Origin: Ignavibacteriales bacterium
Lineage (GTDB): Bacteria > Bacteroidota > Ignavibacteria > Ignavibacteriales > Melioribacteraceae
NCBI GenBank assembly: GCA_007280825.1
Contig: QYQI01000144.1
Location: 1 to 5,703, forward strand
DNA: 5,703 nucleotides
Reading direction: 5' to 3'
The number at the start of each line of letters is the position of its first letter. Within the stretch, counting starts at the first letter, position 1. Of the stretch, positions 1 through 5,703 are shown piece after piece. The position numbers were made by a program, and so were the translations under genes. Below the pieces are notes generated by a model. The model saw only the letters and a list, made by a program, of their open reading frames with translations. It was not told where the DNA came from and did not search any database.

Positions 1-915
1 TGAAATATAATTTCTCAATAAAAGAGGAAGCTGTAAATATTCTTCAAATAGTTTTTTATCTAAGATCTCCATTCTCCGGGAAAGATCTAACGCGCAAACT
101 AACCCGACTATAACAGCTTGTCCGTGTTTGATCCGGTAATTCTGCTCAATCTCAATTGCATGGGCAAATGTATGGCCTAGATTCAAAATTTTTCGTAAGC
201 TGCCCTCTTTCTCATCGGCAGCAGCAATATCTCCCTTAAATGCGATACACGATTCAATAATTTTTGATGTGAATGAAGAATCAAGTTTCATCAGCTTAAA
301 TAAATTATTTCTCATTGCAACAAAAAATTTCTGGTCAATTAAAAAAGCATATTTTAATATCTCCCCGATTCCACATACGATTTCTTCTTCAGGTAAGGTT
401 TTCAAAAATCCGGTATCAATTAAAACGATCTCGGGCTGATAAAATGTTCCTATAATATTTTTTGTGTCGCTAAAATTAATTCCGGTTTTACCACCGATAG
501 AACTATCAACAGCAGCAAGAAGTGTTGTAGGAATTTGTATGAACTGAATTCCTCTTGCAAATGTTGAAGCAACAAAACCGGCAATATCACCAGTTATTCC
601 GCCGCCAATTGCAAGCATAAGAGTGTCGCGTCCAAATTTTTGTGATATTAAATCGCTAAACATTTTCTCGGCAGAAGAAAAATTTTTATTAGATTCATCG
701 GATACAAATTCATGGATGAAGTATTTCCCGGGAAAATTTGAAACGAATCTGATTATTTTGGTTCTATGTAATTCCAAAACTTTTTTGTCAATTACAATAA
801 ATAAATTCTTATTCGATTTCTTTGATAGAATAATTTTTTCCAACCGGTCGAATAAATGCTGTTCAATCAAGACGGAATATTCTTTACCGGGTATATTAAC
901 TTCAACTTTTTTCAT
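1..915 (-). CDS. aroB: 3-dehydroquinate synthase AroB, C-terminus cut by window edge
   Basis: Cytoplasmic enzyme of the shikimate pathway that converts DAHP to 3-dehydroquinate with bound NAD+ and a divalent metal, usually zinc. The frame is open from the ATG at 915 to the left edge and gives 305 residues; family members are about 350, so only the C-terminal tail is missing. Visible motifs are the NAD-binding GGGITGD at residues 104-110, the segment PTTLLAAVDSSIGGKTG at 129-145, the FYQP..V.ID..FL.TLP stretch around 156-175, GIGEILKY with E185 and K188, and LNLGHTFAHAIE at 244-255. By family alignment E185, H248 and H264 are the metal ligands; the 16-residue gap between the two histidines matches known members. 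The usual Gln after 'TLLA' is Ala here. The start lies 14 bases inside the end of aroK and has no Shine-Dalgarno, so translation is probably coupled to aroK. The identification is very secure. Confidence 0.96.
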   Translation of the reverse strand, partial: MKKVEVNIPGKEYSVLIEQHLFDRLEKIILSKKSNKNLFIVIDKKVLELHRTKIIRFVSNFPGKYFIHEFVSDESNKNFSSAEKMFSDLISQKFGRDTLMLAIGGGITGDIAGFVASTFARGIQFIQIPTTLLAAVDSSIGGKTGINFSDTKNIIGTFYQPEIVLIDTGFLKTLPEEEIVCGIGEILKYAFLIDQKFFVAMRNNLFKLMKLDSSFTSKIIESCIAFKGDIAAADEKEGSLRKILNLGHTFAHAIEIEQNYRIKHGQAVIVGLVCALDLSRRMEILDKKLFEEYLQLPLLLRNYIS

Positions 916-1453
916 TAAAGAGAGCCATTATTTTATTTGCGGTTTTATCAACTGTTCTTCCGATCGGCTGCATATCTGTTTCAATGATAAGATCGGCTTT
1001 TTCATAATATTCTTTTCTTTTCTCCAATAGTTCTTTTATCTTTTCCAGAAAATCTTCTTCTGATTTTTCTCCTAACACAAGATCTCTAAATAGCGGGCGA
1101 TCAATTTTGTTCTTCAATCTTTTATATAAAGTATTCGCTGATACTTTTAAGTAAATAATCTTTCCTGTAGATCGCAAAAGATCAAAATTAATTTTATTTG
1201 TCATTGTACCGCCGCCGAGTGATATTACAACAAAATCTTTTTTAGAAAGATTTTTCAAAATACCGTATTCAACCTCGCGGAAGTATGATTCCCCTTTCTT
1301 TTCAAAGATCTCAACTATTGTCTGCTTTTCTTTTTCTTCAATTTCTTTATCTAGATCAAAAAACTCCATGCCAAGTACGTTTGCAAGAATTGGGCCCAGC
1401 GTACTTTTCCCGCTCGTCATAAATCCGGTAAGATAAATTCTCTTTTCGTTCAT
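902..1453 (-). CDS. aroK: Shikimate kinase AroK
   Basis: Cytoplasmic P-loop kinase that transfers the ATP gamma-phosphate to the 3-hydroxyl of shikimate. At 183 residues it is close to the usual 165-180. The Walker A loop GFMTSGKST is at residues 10-18. The shikimate-binding DLD is at 33-35, followed by FREVE with R59 and E62. The glycine loop SLGGGT is at 78-83. The LID arginine lies in DRPLF (R119), and a C-terminal arginine, R146, precedes the YYEKAD segment at 149-154. These are all the residues expected for an active kinase. The ATG at 1453 is the only start that keeps the first beta strand (RIYLTG). No Shine-Dalgarno is visible upstream, which is common in Bacteroidota. The gene overlaps aroB by 14 bases and lies 93 bases after the barrel gene. 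The symbol could equally be written aroL, since sequence alone does not separate the isoenzymes. Confidence 0.95.
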   Translation of the reverse strand: MNEKRIYLTGFMTSGKSTLGPILANVLGMEFFDLDKEIEEKEKQTIVEIFEKKGESYFREVEYGILKNLSKKDFVVISLGGGTMTNKINFDLLRSTGKIIYLKVSANTLYKRLKNKIDRPLFRDLVLGEKSEEDFLEKIKELLEKRKEYYEKADLIIETDMQPIGRTVDKTANKIMALFNEKS

Positions 1454-1546
1454 ATAAATTGCTAATTACTAACATTTGATATATAATATAAAGAATACGG
1501 ATGGATAATTTTAAAGAATGTTTTTAAGAGAGGATAGAACAGTTAG

Positions 1547-2248
1547 CTATAAATTGATTACAGCGCCTATAGCAAATGTAATTCCATCAATATTAACTTT
1601 TGATGTAAACTTTTCTACCGGTAAAATAAATGATCTTCCGTTATAATTAACAGTTGTGCTAGAATATTTACTTTCCATTTCAAACTCCGGATCTCGAAAC
1701 CGCATCTGTGCCCGGACTGATAAGAACTGATTAACTAAATAATCCATTCCAACAGACACCTGAATTCCATAACCGATCTTTTTGCTTTCGTTTGAAATAG
1801 ACACATCTCCCAATTCACGAATCTGTTCGCCGATATATAATCCAAATCCTCCGCCCATATAAAATTTAAATCGTTCGGTGGAAAATGGAATTAAATAATA
1901 TGCCGATAATTCAATAGGAATCATTTTATAACCATCTTTCATTGAAGCTCTAACTCTGCCAAGATTAATACTGTTGTCAAAAGTTTTTTTCATTGATTCC
2001 GAACCAATACCGATGATAATAGATTCTGAAACTTGATAACGAACATCAATTGAATAACTATATATATCATCAAGAGTCTGATGTACTCCTCTCAATATCA
2101 GATCGGGAGAATCAGGCTGTAAAAAAAGCTGGGATGTTGTTGTATAATTTAGATTAAATGAAATTCCAAAATCTTTTCCGTTTGCCTGTGCGGAAGAAAT
2201 GATCGGTAGAATGGAAATGAGAAATAATATTTTTATCAATTTTGTCAT
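1547..2248 (-). CDS. Predicted outer-membrane beta-barrel protein, function unknown
   Basis: A 233-residue exported protein. Residues 1-20 form a signal peptide: K3 and K6, a hydrophobic stretch LFLISILPIIS, then SSA before Q21, a plausible signal peptidase I site. The mature part alternates polar and hydrophobic residues as in transmembrane beta strands, for example 29-36, 63-72, 75-82, 109-120, 126-139, 158-170, 174-184 and 218-233. The segment 'IPIELSAYYLIPF...FKFYMGGGFGLYIGE' (110-141) resembles small barrels of the OmpW / outer-membrane-protein beta-barrel type (Pfam PF13505/PF13568 style), usually with about eight strands. The last strand ends IGAVINL and could act as the beta-signal, although it lacks the common terminal aromatic residue. 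The gene is downstream of a periplasmic foldase gene but separated from it by a terminator, so it is probably transcribed alone. No Shine-Dalgarno is seen. The barrel call is fairly firm; ligand and role cannot be read from the sequence. Confidence 0.8.
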   Translation of the reverse strand: MTKLIKILFLISILPIISSAQANGKDFGISFNLNYTTTSQLFLQPDSPDLILRGVHQTLDDIYSYSIDVRYQVSESIIIGIGSESMKKTFDNSINLGRVRASMKDGYKMIPIELSAYYLIPFSTERFKFYMGGGFGLYIGEQIRELGDVSISNESKKIGYGIQVSVGMDYLVNQFLSVRAQMRFRDPEFEMESKYSSTTVNYNGRSFILPVEKFTSKVNIDGITFAIGAVINL

Positions 2249-2293
2249 AAGACTAAAGGGAAATTCAGAAATTACGGATTGAATTTAAAGTGT

Positions 2294-2325
2294 AAAAAAA
2301 AGCCGTGAACTAAGTCACGGCTTTT
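2294..2325 (-). terminator. Intrinsic terminator of the foldase gene
   Basis: An 11-base-pair inverted repeat pairs 2298-2308 with 2315-2325 (core AGCCGTGA / TCACGGCT) around a six-base loop. Read on the minus strand it is followed at once by a run of eight T (2301 down to 2294). It begins six bases after the TAA stop of the peptidyl-prolyl isomerase gene, so it should end that transcript and separate it from the barrel gene. The plus-strand side also ends in a T-rich tract (2322-2332), so some two-way activity is possible, but no plus-strand gene reads into it. Confidence 0.92.
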
Positions 2326-2330
2326 AATTT

Positions 2331-4415
2331 TTATCTGTAGAAGTGATATCTATTATCAACAATTTTCGATTCTTTCTTTAAGTCCTGAACCCACTGCCCA
2401 AAATAACTGCTCTTCTTAGTCTGAAGCATTTGTTTCTTGATCGTTGGTTTTTCGATCTCAAATGTTCCCTGATCAAATTTAACTCTATAATTTACTTTGA
2501 TCAGATACGAACCTAGACTGCCTTTAACTGGTCGAGACCATTTATTCAATTCAGCTTCTAATGAATAATCAGAGAATGCAAATTCACGACCGATTCCGGG
2601 AATATCTCCGACAGATGTGAATTCTGCAGTTGTATCAACTTTAGCCGCTGACCAAATTGATTTTGCAACTGACGCATCTCCTACATCACTCATTTTTGAA
2701 CGAATGTCTTTAGCAACTGATAATGATTTTTCAAGTTTCTTTTCTTTTAAGACCAAATTTTTGATCTGTGCTTTTACATCATCAAACTTTTTCAATCCGG
2801 GTTTTATAACATCGGAAACCATAGCTGCAACATATCCTGATTGAACTCTGAAAACATCGCTTATCTCGCCGACACTATTTTCAAAAGCAAATTTAACAAG
2901 CGCTTGATTAACTCCTATACCAGGCAGAGCTTGTGATTCTTCATTGAATGACGGGGTTTCAATAACGCTATACTTCATTAACTTTGCTTCGGATTCAAAT
3001 CCATCTTTCTTAGCTATGAATGCAAAATCTTGAGCATCAGTATAAAGTTTATCAGAGGTTGAAGCTGAAATTTGAATTTTGTTTACGATCTTTTCCAAAA
3101 CCAAATCTTCGTAAGAACGATCAGTTACTTTTATAATATGATAACCGAATTGAGATTTAATTGGTTTTTGAATTACACCAATTCTGCCGTTAAATGAAGC
3201 GTCTTCAAACGGTTTAACCATTTGACCCCGTCCGAACCATCCAAGATCTCCGCCTTGAAACTTACTTCCGTCATCTGATTTTTCTTTAGCAACTGTTGCA
3301 AAGTCCGCACCTTTCATTAACTGATTATAAATATCATTTGCTTTTTGAAGATCGGCTTTATCATTTCCGGTTGTTTTAATTAAAATATGCGAAGCCCTAA
3401 CTTGTTCTTTCTTCGATTTCACTTTACCAATAACTTTGTAAACAACATAACCTTCAAATGTATTATATGGACCAAGAACAGAACCCGTTTTAGCTTTTAC
3501 CAAAACATCTCTTACTTGCGGTACAAGAGTTGAAAGTTGAACTGTATCTTTTGAGTATGGCCGTTCGGAATAGAGCTCAACATACTTCTTAAATGATGCA
3601 GTGTCATTCTTTAGTTTAGTAACGATTGATTCGAGATTTTTTTTGATGCTTAAAGAATCATCTTTAGAAGCAAGTTTATTGAAAAGAACATATTTTATTT
3701 TTCTCTCGGCTACTTGTTTAAAATCTTCCGCATGTTCATCATAATATTTTTTCAATTCATCATCACTAATTTTAACTTCAGTATCTGGAATAGTATTTAG
3801 ATCAATCCAAACATAATTAGCTTTCATTTTAATATTTTGTTTGATGAATTGATCTTTCGCGTCTTCATCACTTACAATTACAGAAGCTGAAACATAATTT
3901 TGTAATTTTTGCTGGATCAATTGTTCTTTGATCTGTTCTTCAACAGTAATTACAATTTGTTTATTTCGCGGATCTTTTAATGCCGTTTCATAAAGCTGAC
4001 GATTAAAATTACCTGTGGAATCGGTAAACTGCTGTCTTAGTTGAGCAGGCGGATTTGGACCAAGAAGTGCTTCTCTAACTTCATTATCAGTAACAACAAT
4101 TCCAAATTCCTGAACTTTTTTATTTATTAATTTCAGAGTTACAAGTCTATCCCAAACCTGATCTCTAAAATAATCCATTTGAGATTCATCAATGGTTTGA
4201 CCGCCTTGTTCTTGTTGTTTTTTAAAATTATCTACCGTAGTGGAATATTCTTGATAAGTAATATCCTCACCATCAACAGAACCTACATTTTGCTTTTGTG
4301 AACGCAAAAAATCTGTAACTTTTGAATCAGATAGAACCATGAATAGAACAAAAATACCGCCTACCGTAAGCATAAACCAAGGGGCTAAACTTCTCATCCG
4401 TGCCATCATCGGCAT
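2331..4415 (-). CDS. Membrane-anchored SurA/PpiD-type peptidyl-prolyl isomerase
   Basis: A 694-residue periplasmic foldase that should bind unfolded exported proteins and isomerise Xaa-Pro bonds. A basic start (R6, R8) and one helix at about 11-29 anchor it in the inner membrane with the bulk in the periplasm. Residues about 42-200 form the SurA_N/PpiD-like chaperone region (NVGSVDGEDITYQEY, then long helices). Residues 338-433 are a complete parvulin rotamase: VRASHILIK with H343, SDDGS with D381/D382, GGDLGWFGRGQMVKPFEDA (M399, F403) and FGYHIIKV with H426. Flanking regions 234-331, about 455-533 and about 590-642 look like degenerate copies without the histidines. The C-terminus ends in a helix and NRYHFYR. 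E. coli PpiD is 623 residues, so this is slightly longer. The start at 4415 is fixed by GGAGGT seven bases upstream; later methionines (3, 4, 7) fit worse. The gene ends in its own terminator. Whether it is orthologous to PpiD or to SurA is not certain, so no symbol is given. Confidence 0.93.
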   Translation of the reverse strand: MPMMARMRSLAPWFMLTVGGIFVLFMVLSDSKVTDFLRSQKQNVGSVDGEDITYQEYSTTVDNFKKQQEQGGQTIDESQMDYFRDQVWDRLVTLKLINKKVQEFGIVVTDNEVREALLGPNPPAQLRQQFTDSTGNFNRQLYETALKDPRNKQIVITVEEQIKEQLIQQKLQNYVSASVIVSDEDAKDQFIKQNIKMKANYVWIDLNTIPDTEVKISDDELKKYYDEHAEDFKQVAERKIKYVLFNKLASKDDSLSIKKNLESIVTKLKNDTASFKKYVELYSERPYSKDTVQLSTLVPQVRDVLVKAKTGSVLGPYNTFEGYVVYKVIGKVKSKKEQVRASHILIKTTGNDKADLQKANDIYNQLMKGADFATVAKEKSDDGSKFQGGDLGWFGRGQMVKPFEDASFNGRIGVIQKPIKSQFGYHIIKVTDRSYEDLVLEKIVNKIQISASTSDKLYTDAQDFAFIAKKDGFESEAKLMKYSVIETPSFNEESQALPGIGVNQALVKFAFENSVGEISDVFRVQSGYVAAMVSDVIKPGLKKFDDVKAQIKNLVLKEKKLEKSLSVAKDIRSKMSDVGDASVAKSIWSAAKVDTTAEFTSVGDIPGIGREFAFSDYSLEAELNKWSRPVKGSLGSYLIKVNYRVKFDQGTFEIEKPTIKKQMLQTKKSSYFGQWVQDLKKESKIVDNRYHFYR

Positions 4416-4422
4416 AAAAACA

Positions 4423-4428
4423 ACCTCC
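4423..4428 (-). promoter_or_regulatory. Strong ribosome binding site of the foldase gene
   Basis: The minus strand reads GGAGGT here, with seven bases before the ATG at 4415. This selects the first of four closely spaced methionine codons. It stands out because the three other minus-strand genes in the window have no recognisable Shine-Dalgarno. Confidence 0.85.
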
Positions 4429-4458
4429 GCTTTAGAAATAGTAAAATTTTAGGCGGTT

Positions 4459-4487
4459 AATTTAGAAACACAGCGTCTCAAATGCAA
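4459..4487 (-). promoter_or_regulatory. Candidate sigma70-like promoter of the foldase gene
   Basis: On the minus strand TTGCAT (4487-4482) and TAAATT (4464-4459) are 17 bases apart. Each matches four of six positions of the classical -35 and -10 boxes. Placement about 45 bases before the start codon is sensible. In AT-rich DNA such matches occur by chance, and no Bacteroidota-type TAnnTTTG box was found for this gene, so this is only a candidate. Confidence 0.25.
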
Positions 4488-4670
4488 TTTTTGTTTACTC
4501 ATCTATGATGCAATCTCTCTGCTAAATAAGAAAAAAATGATTATTCAAGGTGTTTCAACCTTATTCTTCAATCTTAAAAGAACATCAAGGAATTTATCTT
4601 AAATATTTTTTGAAATGATGTGGTTTGTAATTCGAATTTCTTGAGTATCAAAATATTAACAAAAATTTTA

Positions 4671-4702
4671 TTTGCGTATCTAAATATGCCCAACTAACTT
4701 TG
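4671..4702 (+). promoter_or_regulatory. Bacteroidota-type promoter for the small protein-symporter unit
   Basis: TTTG at 4671-4674 and TAACTTTG at 4695-4702 are 20 bases apart. This exactly fits the primary sigma-factor promoter described for Bacteroides and relatives, with TTTG at -33 and TAnnTTTG at -7. Transcription would start near 4709, leaving a leader of roughly 20 bases before the ATG at 4728, with the Shine-Dalgarno inside it. The full match in both boxes and the correct position make it the best promoter in the window. The start site is inferred. Confidence 0.65.
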
Positions 4703-4714
4703 GCACAAAATTTT

Positions 4715-4720
4715 GAGGAA
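4715..4720 (+). promoter_or_regulatory. Ribosome binding site of the small membrane protein
   Basis: GAGGAA ends seven bases before the ATG at 4728. It decides the start: a TTG codon at 4713 in the same frame would overlap this site and add five residues (MRNFS) ahead of the first helix, so it is not used here. Confidence 0.75.
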
Positions 4721-4727
4721 TTTTTCT

Positions 4728-4940
4728 ATGCCAACCTTTTTTGACAGCTGGTTACCATTTATTTACTTATATGTGGGTGGAGGAATTTTTTTCCTGGCAG
4801 GAATGATCTTTATTCGCAAAACTAAAGCTATTGATATGAGACTAAAACGTGATCGGTTCTGGTGGAAAGTAATGTTATTTGGATTTATTTATTACATGGT
4901 TATCCATGCCTTTTTAATAATCGCTGCACTTTATTTGTGA
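4728..4940 (+). CDS. Small two-helix membrane protein next to a symporter
   Basis: A 70-residue protein that I cannot assign to a named family. It starts MPTFFDSWLPF and has two hydrophobic segments: about residues 8-29 (WLPFIYLYVGGGIFFLAGMIFI) and about 45-70 (WWKVMLFGFIYYMVIHAFLIIAALYL). A short basic linker, RKTKAIDMRLKRDRF at 30-44, separates them and predicts a helical hairpin with the loop in the cytoplasm and both ends outside. The TGA stop is one base before the symporter ATG, so the two are very likely co-transcribed and translationally coupled. The known small partners of SSS transporters, such as YhdT beside the pantothenate symporter PanF and the DUF4212 proteins, are also short two-helix proteins beside the transporter gene, which makes an accessory-subunit role reasonable but unproven. 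The coding call rests on the ribosome binding site, the hydrophobic pattern and the tight junction. Confidence 0.85.
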   Translation: MPTFFDSWLPFIYLYVGGGIFFLAGMIFIRKTKAIDMRLKRDRFWWKVMLFGFIYYMVIHAFLIIAALYL

Positions 4941-4941
4941 G

Positions 4942-5703
4942 ATGAATATGGGACAAGTACACAATATTGGAACTCAACTTGATTGGATAGTTCTAGTTAT
5001 CTACATGATTGCAATGTTATTATTTGGAACTTACTTTGCAAAATACAACAAAGATACCAACGATTTTTTCTTTGGCGGAAGAAGATTTACTTGGTGGATC
5101 ATCGCAATGTCAATTGTTGCAACCGGAATCAGCAGCCACAGTTTTGTAAAATATTCTGCTATGGGATTTAAATACGGTTTCTCTTCTTCGATGTCATATA
5201 TGAATGATTGGTTTTTCGTTCCCTTCTTTCTGTTTGGCTGGCTTCCCATCATTGTTTACTCAAGAATAAAATCAATTCCGGAATATTTTGAAAGAAGATT
5301 TTCGCCATCGGCAAGATTCTTTGTTACAATTCTTCAGCTTATGTATTTGGTTGGATATGTTGGAATTGGATTCCTCACAATGGGAAAAGCAATCATGCCC
5401 TTAATGCCGCAATACATAACAATATTAGGAATGCAAATTCATATAACATTAATGGGATTGATTTGGATAACCGCAATCATTACAGGAATCTATATTACAT
5501 TCGGCGGTCAAACCGCAGTTATTTTCACTGACCTTATTCAAGGTTTGATGCTGTTGTTTGCTGGATTGATGGTCTTTGTACTTGGCGTTTATTACGTAGG
5601 CGGCTGGGATTCATTCTGGCATTTACTCCCGCCAAGTTGGAAAGTTCCTTTTGCGGGATATAATTCTCCTGCAGAATTTAATTCTGTGGGAACGTTTTGG
5701 GAA
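4942..5703 (+). CDS. Sodium:solute symporter (SSS/SLC5 family), C-terminus cut by window edge
   Basis: An inner-membrane secondary transporter expected to bring in a small solute with Na+. The frame is open from ATG 4942 to the right edge, giving 254 residues of a protein that is usually 480-600. Family marks in order: DWIVLVIYMIAMLLFGTYFA (14-33), FFFGGRRFTWWIIAMSIVATGISS (42-65) with the broken first core helix, SIPEYFERRF (111-120), and FGGQTAVIFTDLIQG (187-201), the SSS signature that normally reads GG-x-x-AV-x-x-TD-x-x-Q. By alignment with vSGLT, A60 and I63 are the backbone ligands of the conserved Na2 sodium site. About six membrane segments are present. The overall pattern, including VGGWDSFWHLLP (219-230), is nearest the sugar/vSGLT-like branch, but substrate cannot be assigned. 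The start is either 4942 or 4948; GTGAG at 4937-4941 is better spaced for 4948. It follows the two-helix protein gene by one base. Confidence 0.93.
   Translation, partial: MNMGQVHNIGTQLDWIVLVIYMIAMLLFGTYFAKYNKDTNDFFFGGRRFTWWIIAMSIVATGISSHSFVKYSAMGFKYGFSSSMSYMNDWFFVPFFLFGWLPIIVYSRIKSIPEYFERRFSPSARFFVTILQLMYLVGYVGIGFLTMGKAIMPLMPQYITILGMQIHITLMGLIWITAIITGIYITFGGQTAVIFTDLIQGLMLLFAGLMVFVLGVYYVGGWDSFWHLLPPSWKVPFAGYNSPAEFNSVGTFWE

Larger units (their letters stand above)
4416..4727. other. Divergent intergenic region between foldase and transporter unit
   Basis: These 312 AT-rich bases hold no plausible gene on either strand. The left end carries the foldase ribosome binding site and a weak promoter candidate. 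The right end carries a good Bacteroidota-type promoter and the ribosome binding site of the small membrane protein. The central part, about 4490-4660, shows no tRNA-like fold, no riboswitch-like structure and no clear operator; the only inverted repeat noticed is five base pairs (4547-4562), too short to claim. Confidence 0.7.

Noticed and set aside
623..1030. Plus-strand open frame of 135 codons across aroB and aroK
   Set aside because: It lies antisense to two genes with full catalytic motifs, has a composition typical of a mirror frame (rich in F, S, C and I) and lacks a ribosome binding site.
1454..1546. Promoter for aroK in the AT-rich gap before it
   Set aside because: Several TATA-like strings occur, but no matching upstream box at proper spacing and no TAnnTTTG motif was found, so no site can be named.
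1546..1573. Inverted repeat GCTATA / TATAGC at the end of the barrel gene as a terminator
   Set aside because: Only six AT-rich pairs with a 16-base loop, mostly inside coding sequence, and no following T run on the minus strand.
2617..2844. Plus-strand open frame of 75 codons inside the foldase gene
   Set aside because: Antisense to a well-supported gene, with no start signal and no recognisable protein pattern.
4547..4562. Short hairpin AAGGT-GTTTCA-ACCTT in the divergent intergenic region
   Set aside because: Five base pairs, no T tract and no neighbouring gene end; expected by chance in this composition.
4713..4727. TTG at 4713 as start of the small membrane protein
   Set aside because: It sits within the GAGGAA ribosome binding site region; the ATG at 4728 is seven bases after that site and starts right before the first helix.
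4983..5252. Alternative frames on both strands over the symporter start
   Set aside because: The symporter frame carries the family signatures; the other frames show none and have no ribosome binding site.
1..5703. Mobile element, CRISPR, defence or other novel gene system
   Set aside because: No transposase, integrase, repeat array, tRNA junction or toxin-antitoxin-like pair is visible; all long frames are explained by housekeeping, envelope or transport genes.

Overview
The window looks like chromosomal DNA from a low-GC, Gram-negative member of the Bacteroidota or a neighbouring lineage, with Ignavibacteria-like bacteria the best guess. The support is: AT-rich coding sequence, a signal-peptide outer-membrane beta-barrel protein, a long membrane-anchored SurA/PpiD-like foldase that begins with the 'RMRSLAPWFMLTVGG' type of anchor, and one promoter matching the Bacteroidota pattern TTTG-N20-TAnnTTTG. 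The placement is inferred from sequence style; no rRNA or other marker gene is present.

Left part, minus strand (read right to left). A SurA/PpiD-type peptidyl-prolyl isomerase (2331-4415) ends in a clear intrinsic terminator (2294-2325). Next comes a 233-residue predicted outer-membrane barrel (1547-2248), which must use its own promoter because of that terminator. Then come shikimate kinase aroK (902-1453) and 3-dehydroquinate synthase aroB (from 915 past the left edge). aroK and aroB overlap by 14 bases and form a two-gene shikimate-pathway unit. AroB makes 3-dehydroquinate from DAHP, and AroK phosphorylates shikimate later in the same route to chorismate and the aromatic amino acids.

Middle. 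A 312-base divergent intergenic region (4416-4727) separates the foldase from the plus-strand genes. It carries a strong Shine-Dalgarno sequence for the foldase, a weak sigma70-like promoter candidate for it, and a well-formed Bacteroidota-type promoter plus Shine-Dalgarno for the plus-strand unit.

Right part, plus strand. A 70-residue protein with two membrane helices (4728-4940) is followed after one base by a sodium:solute symporter (SSS/SLC5 family) that runs off the right edge (4942-5703). The spacing suggests one transcript and coupled translation. The small protein may be an accessory subunit of the transporter; this is an inference.

No mobile element, CRISPR array, tRNA, rRNA or defence system was found. 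Most of the window is ordinary housekeeping content. The least explained items are the small protein paired with the symporter, the unusual substrate-facing residues of that symporter, and the repeated degenerate parvulin modules of the foldase.
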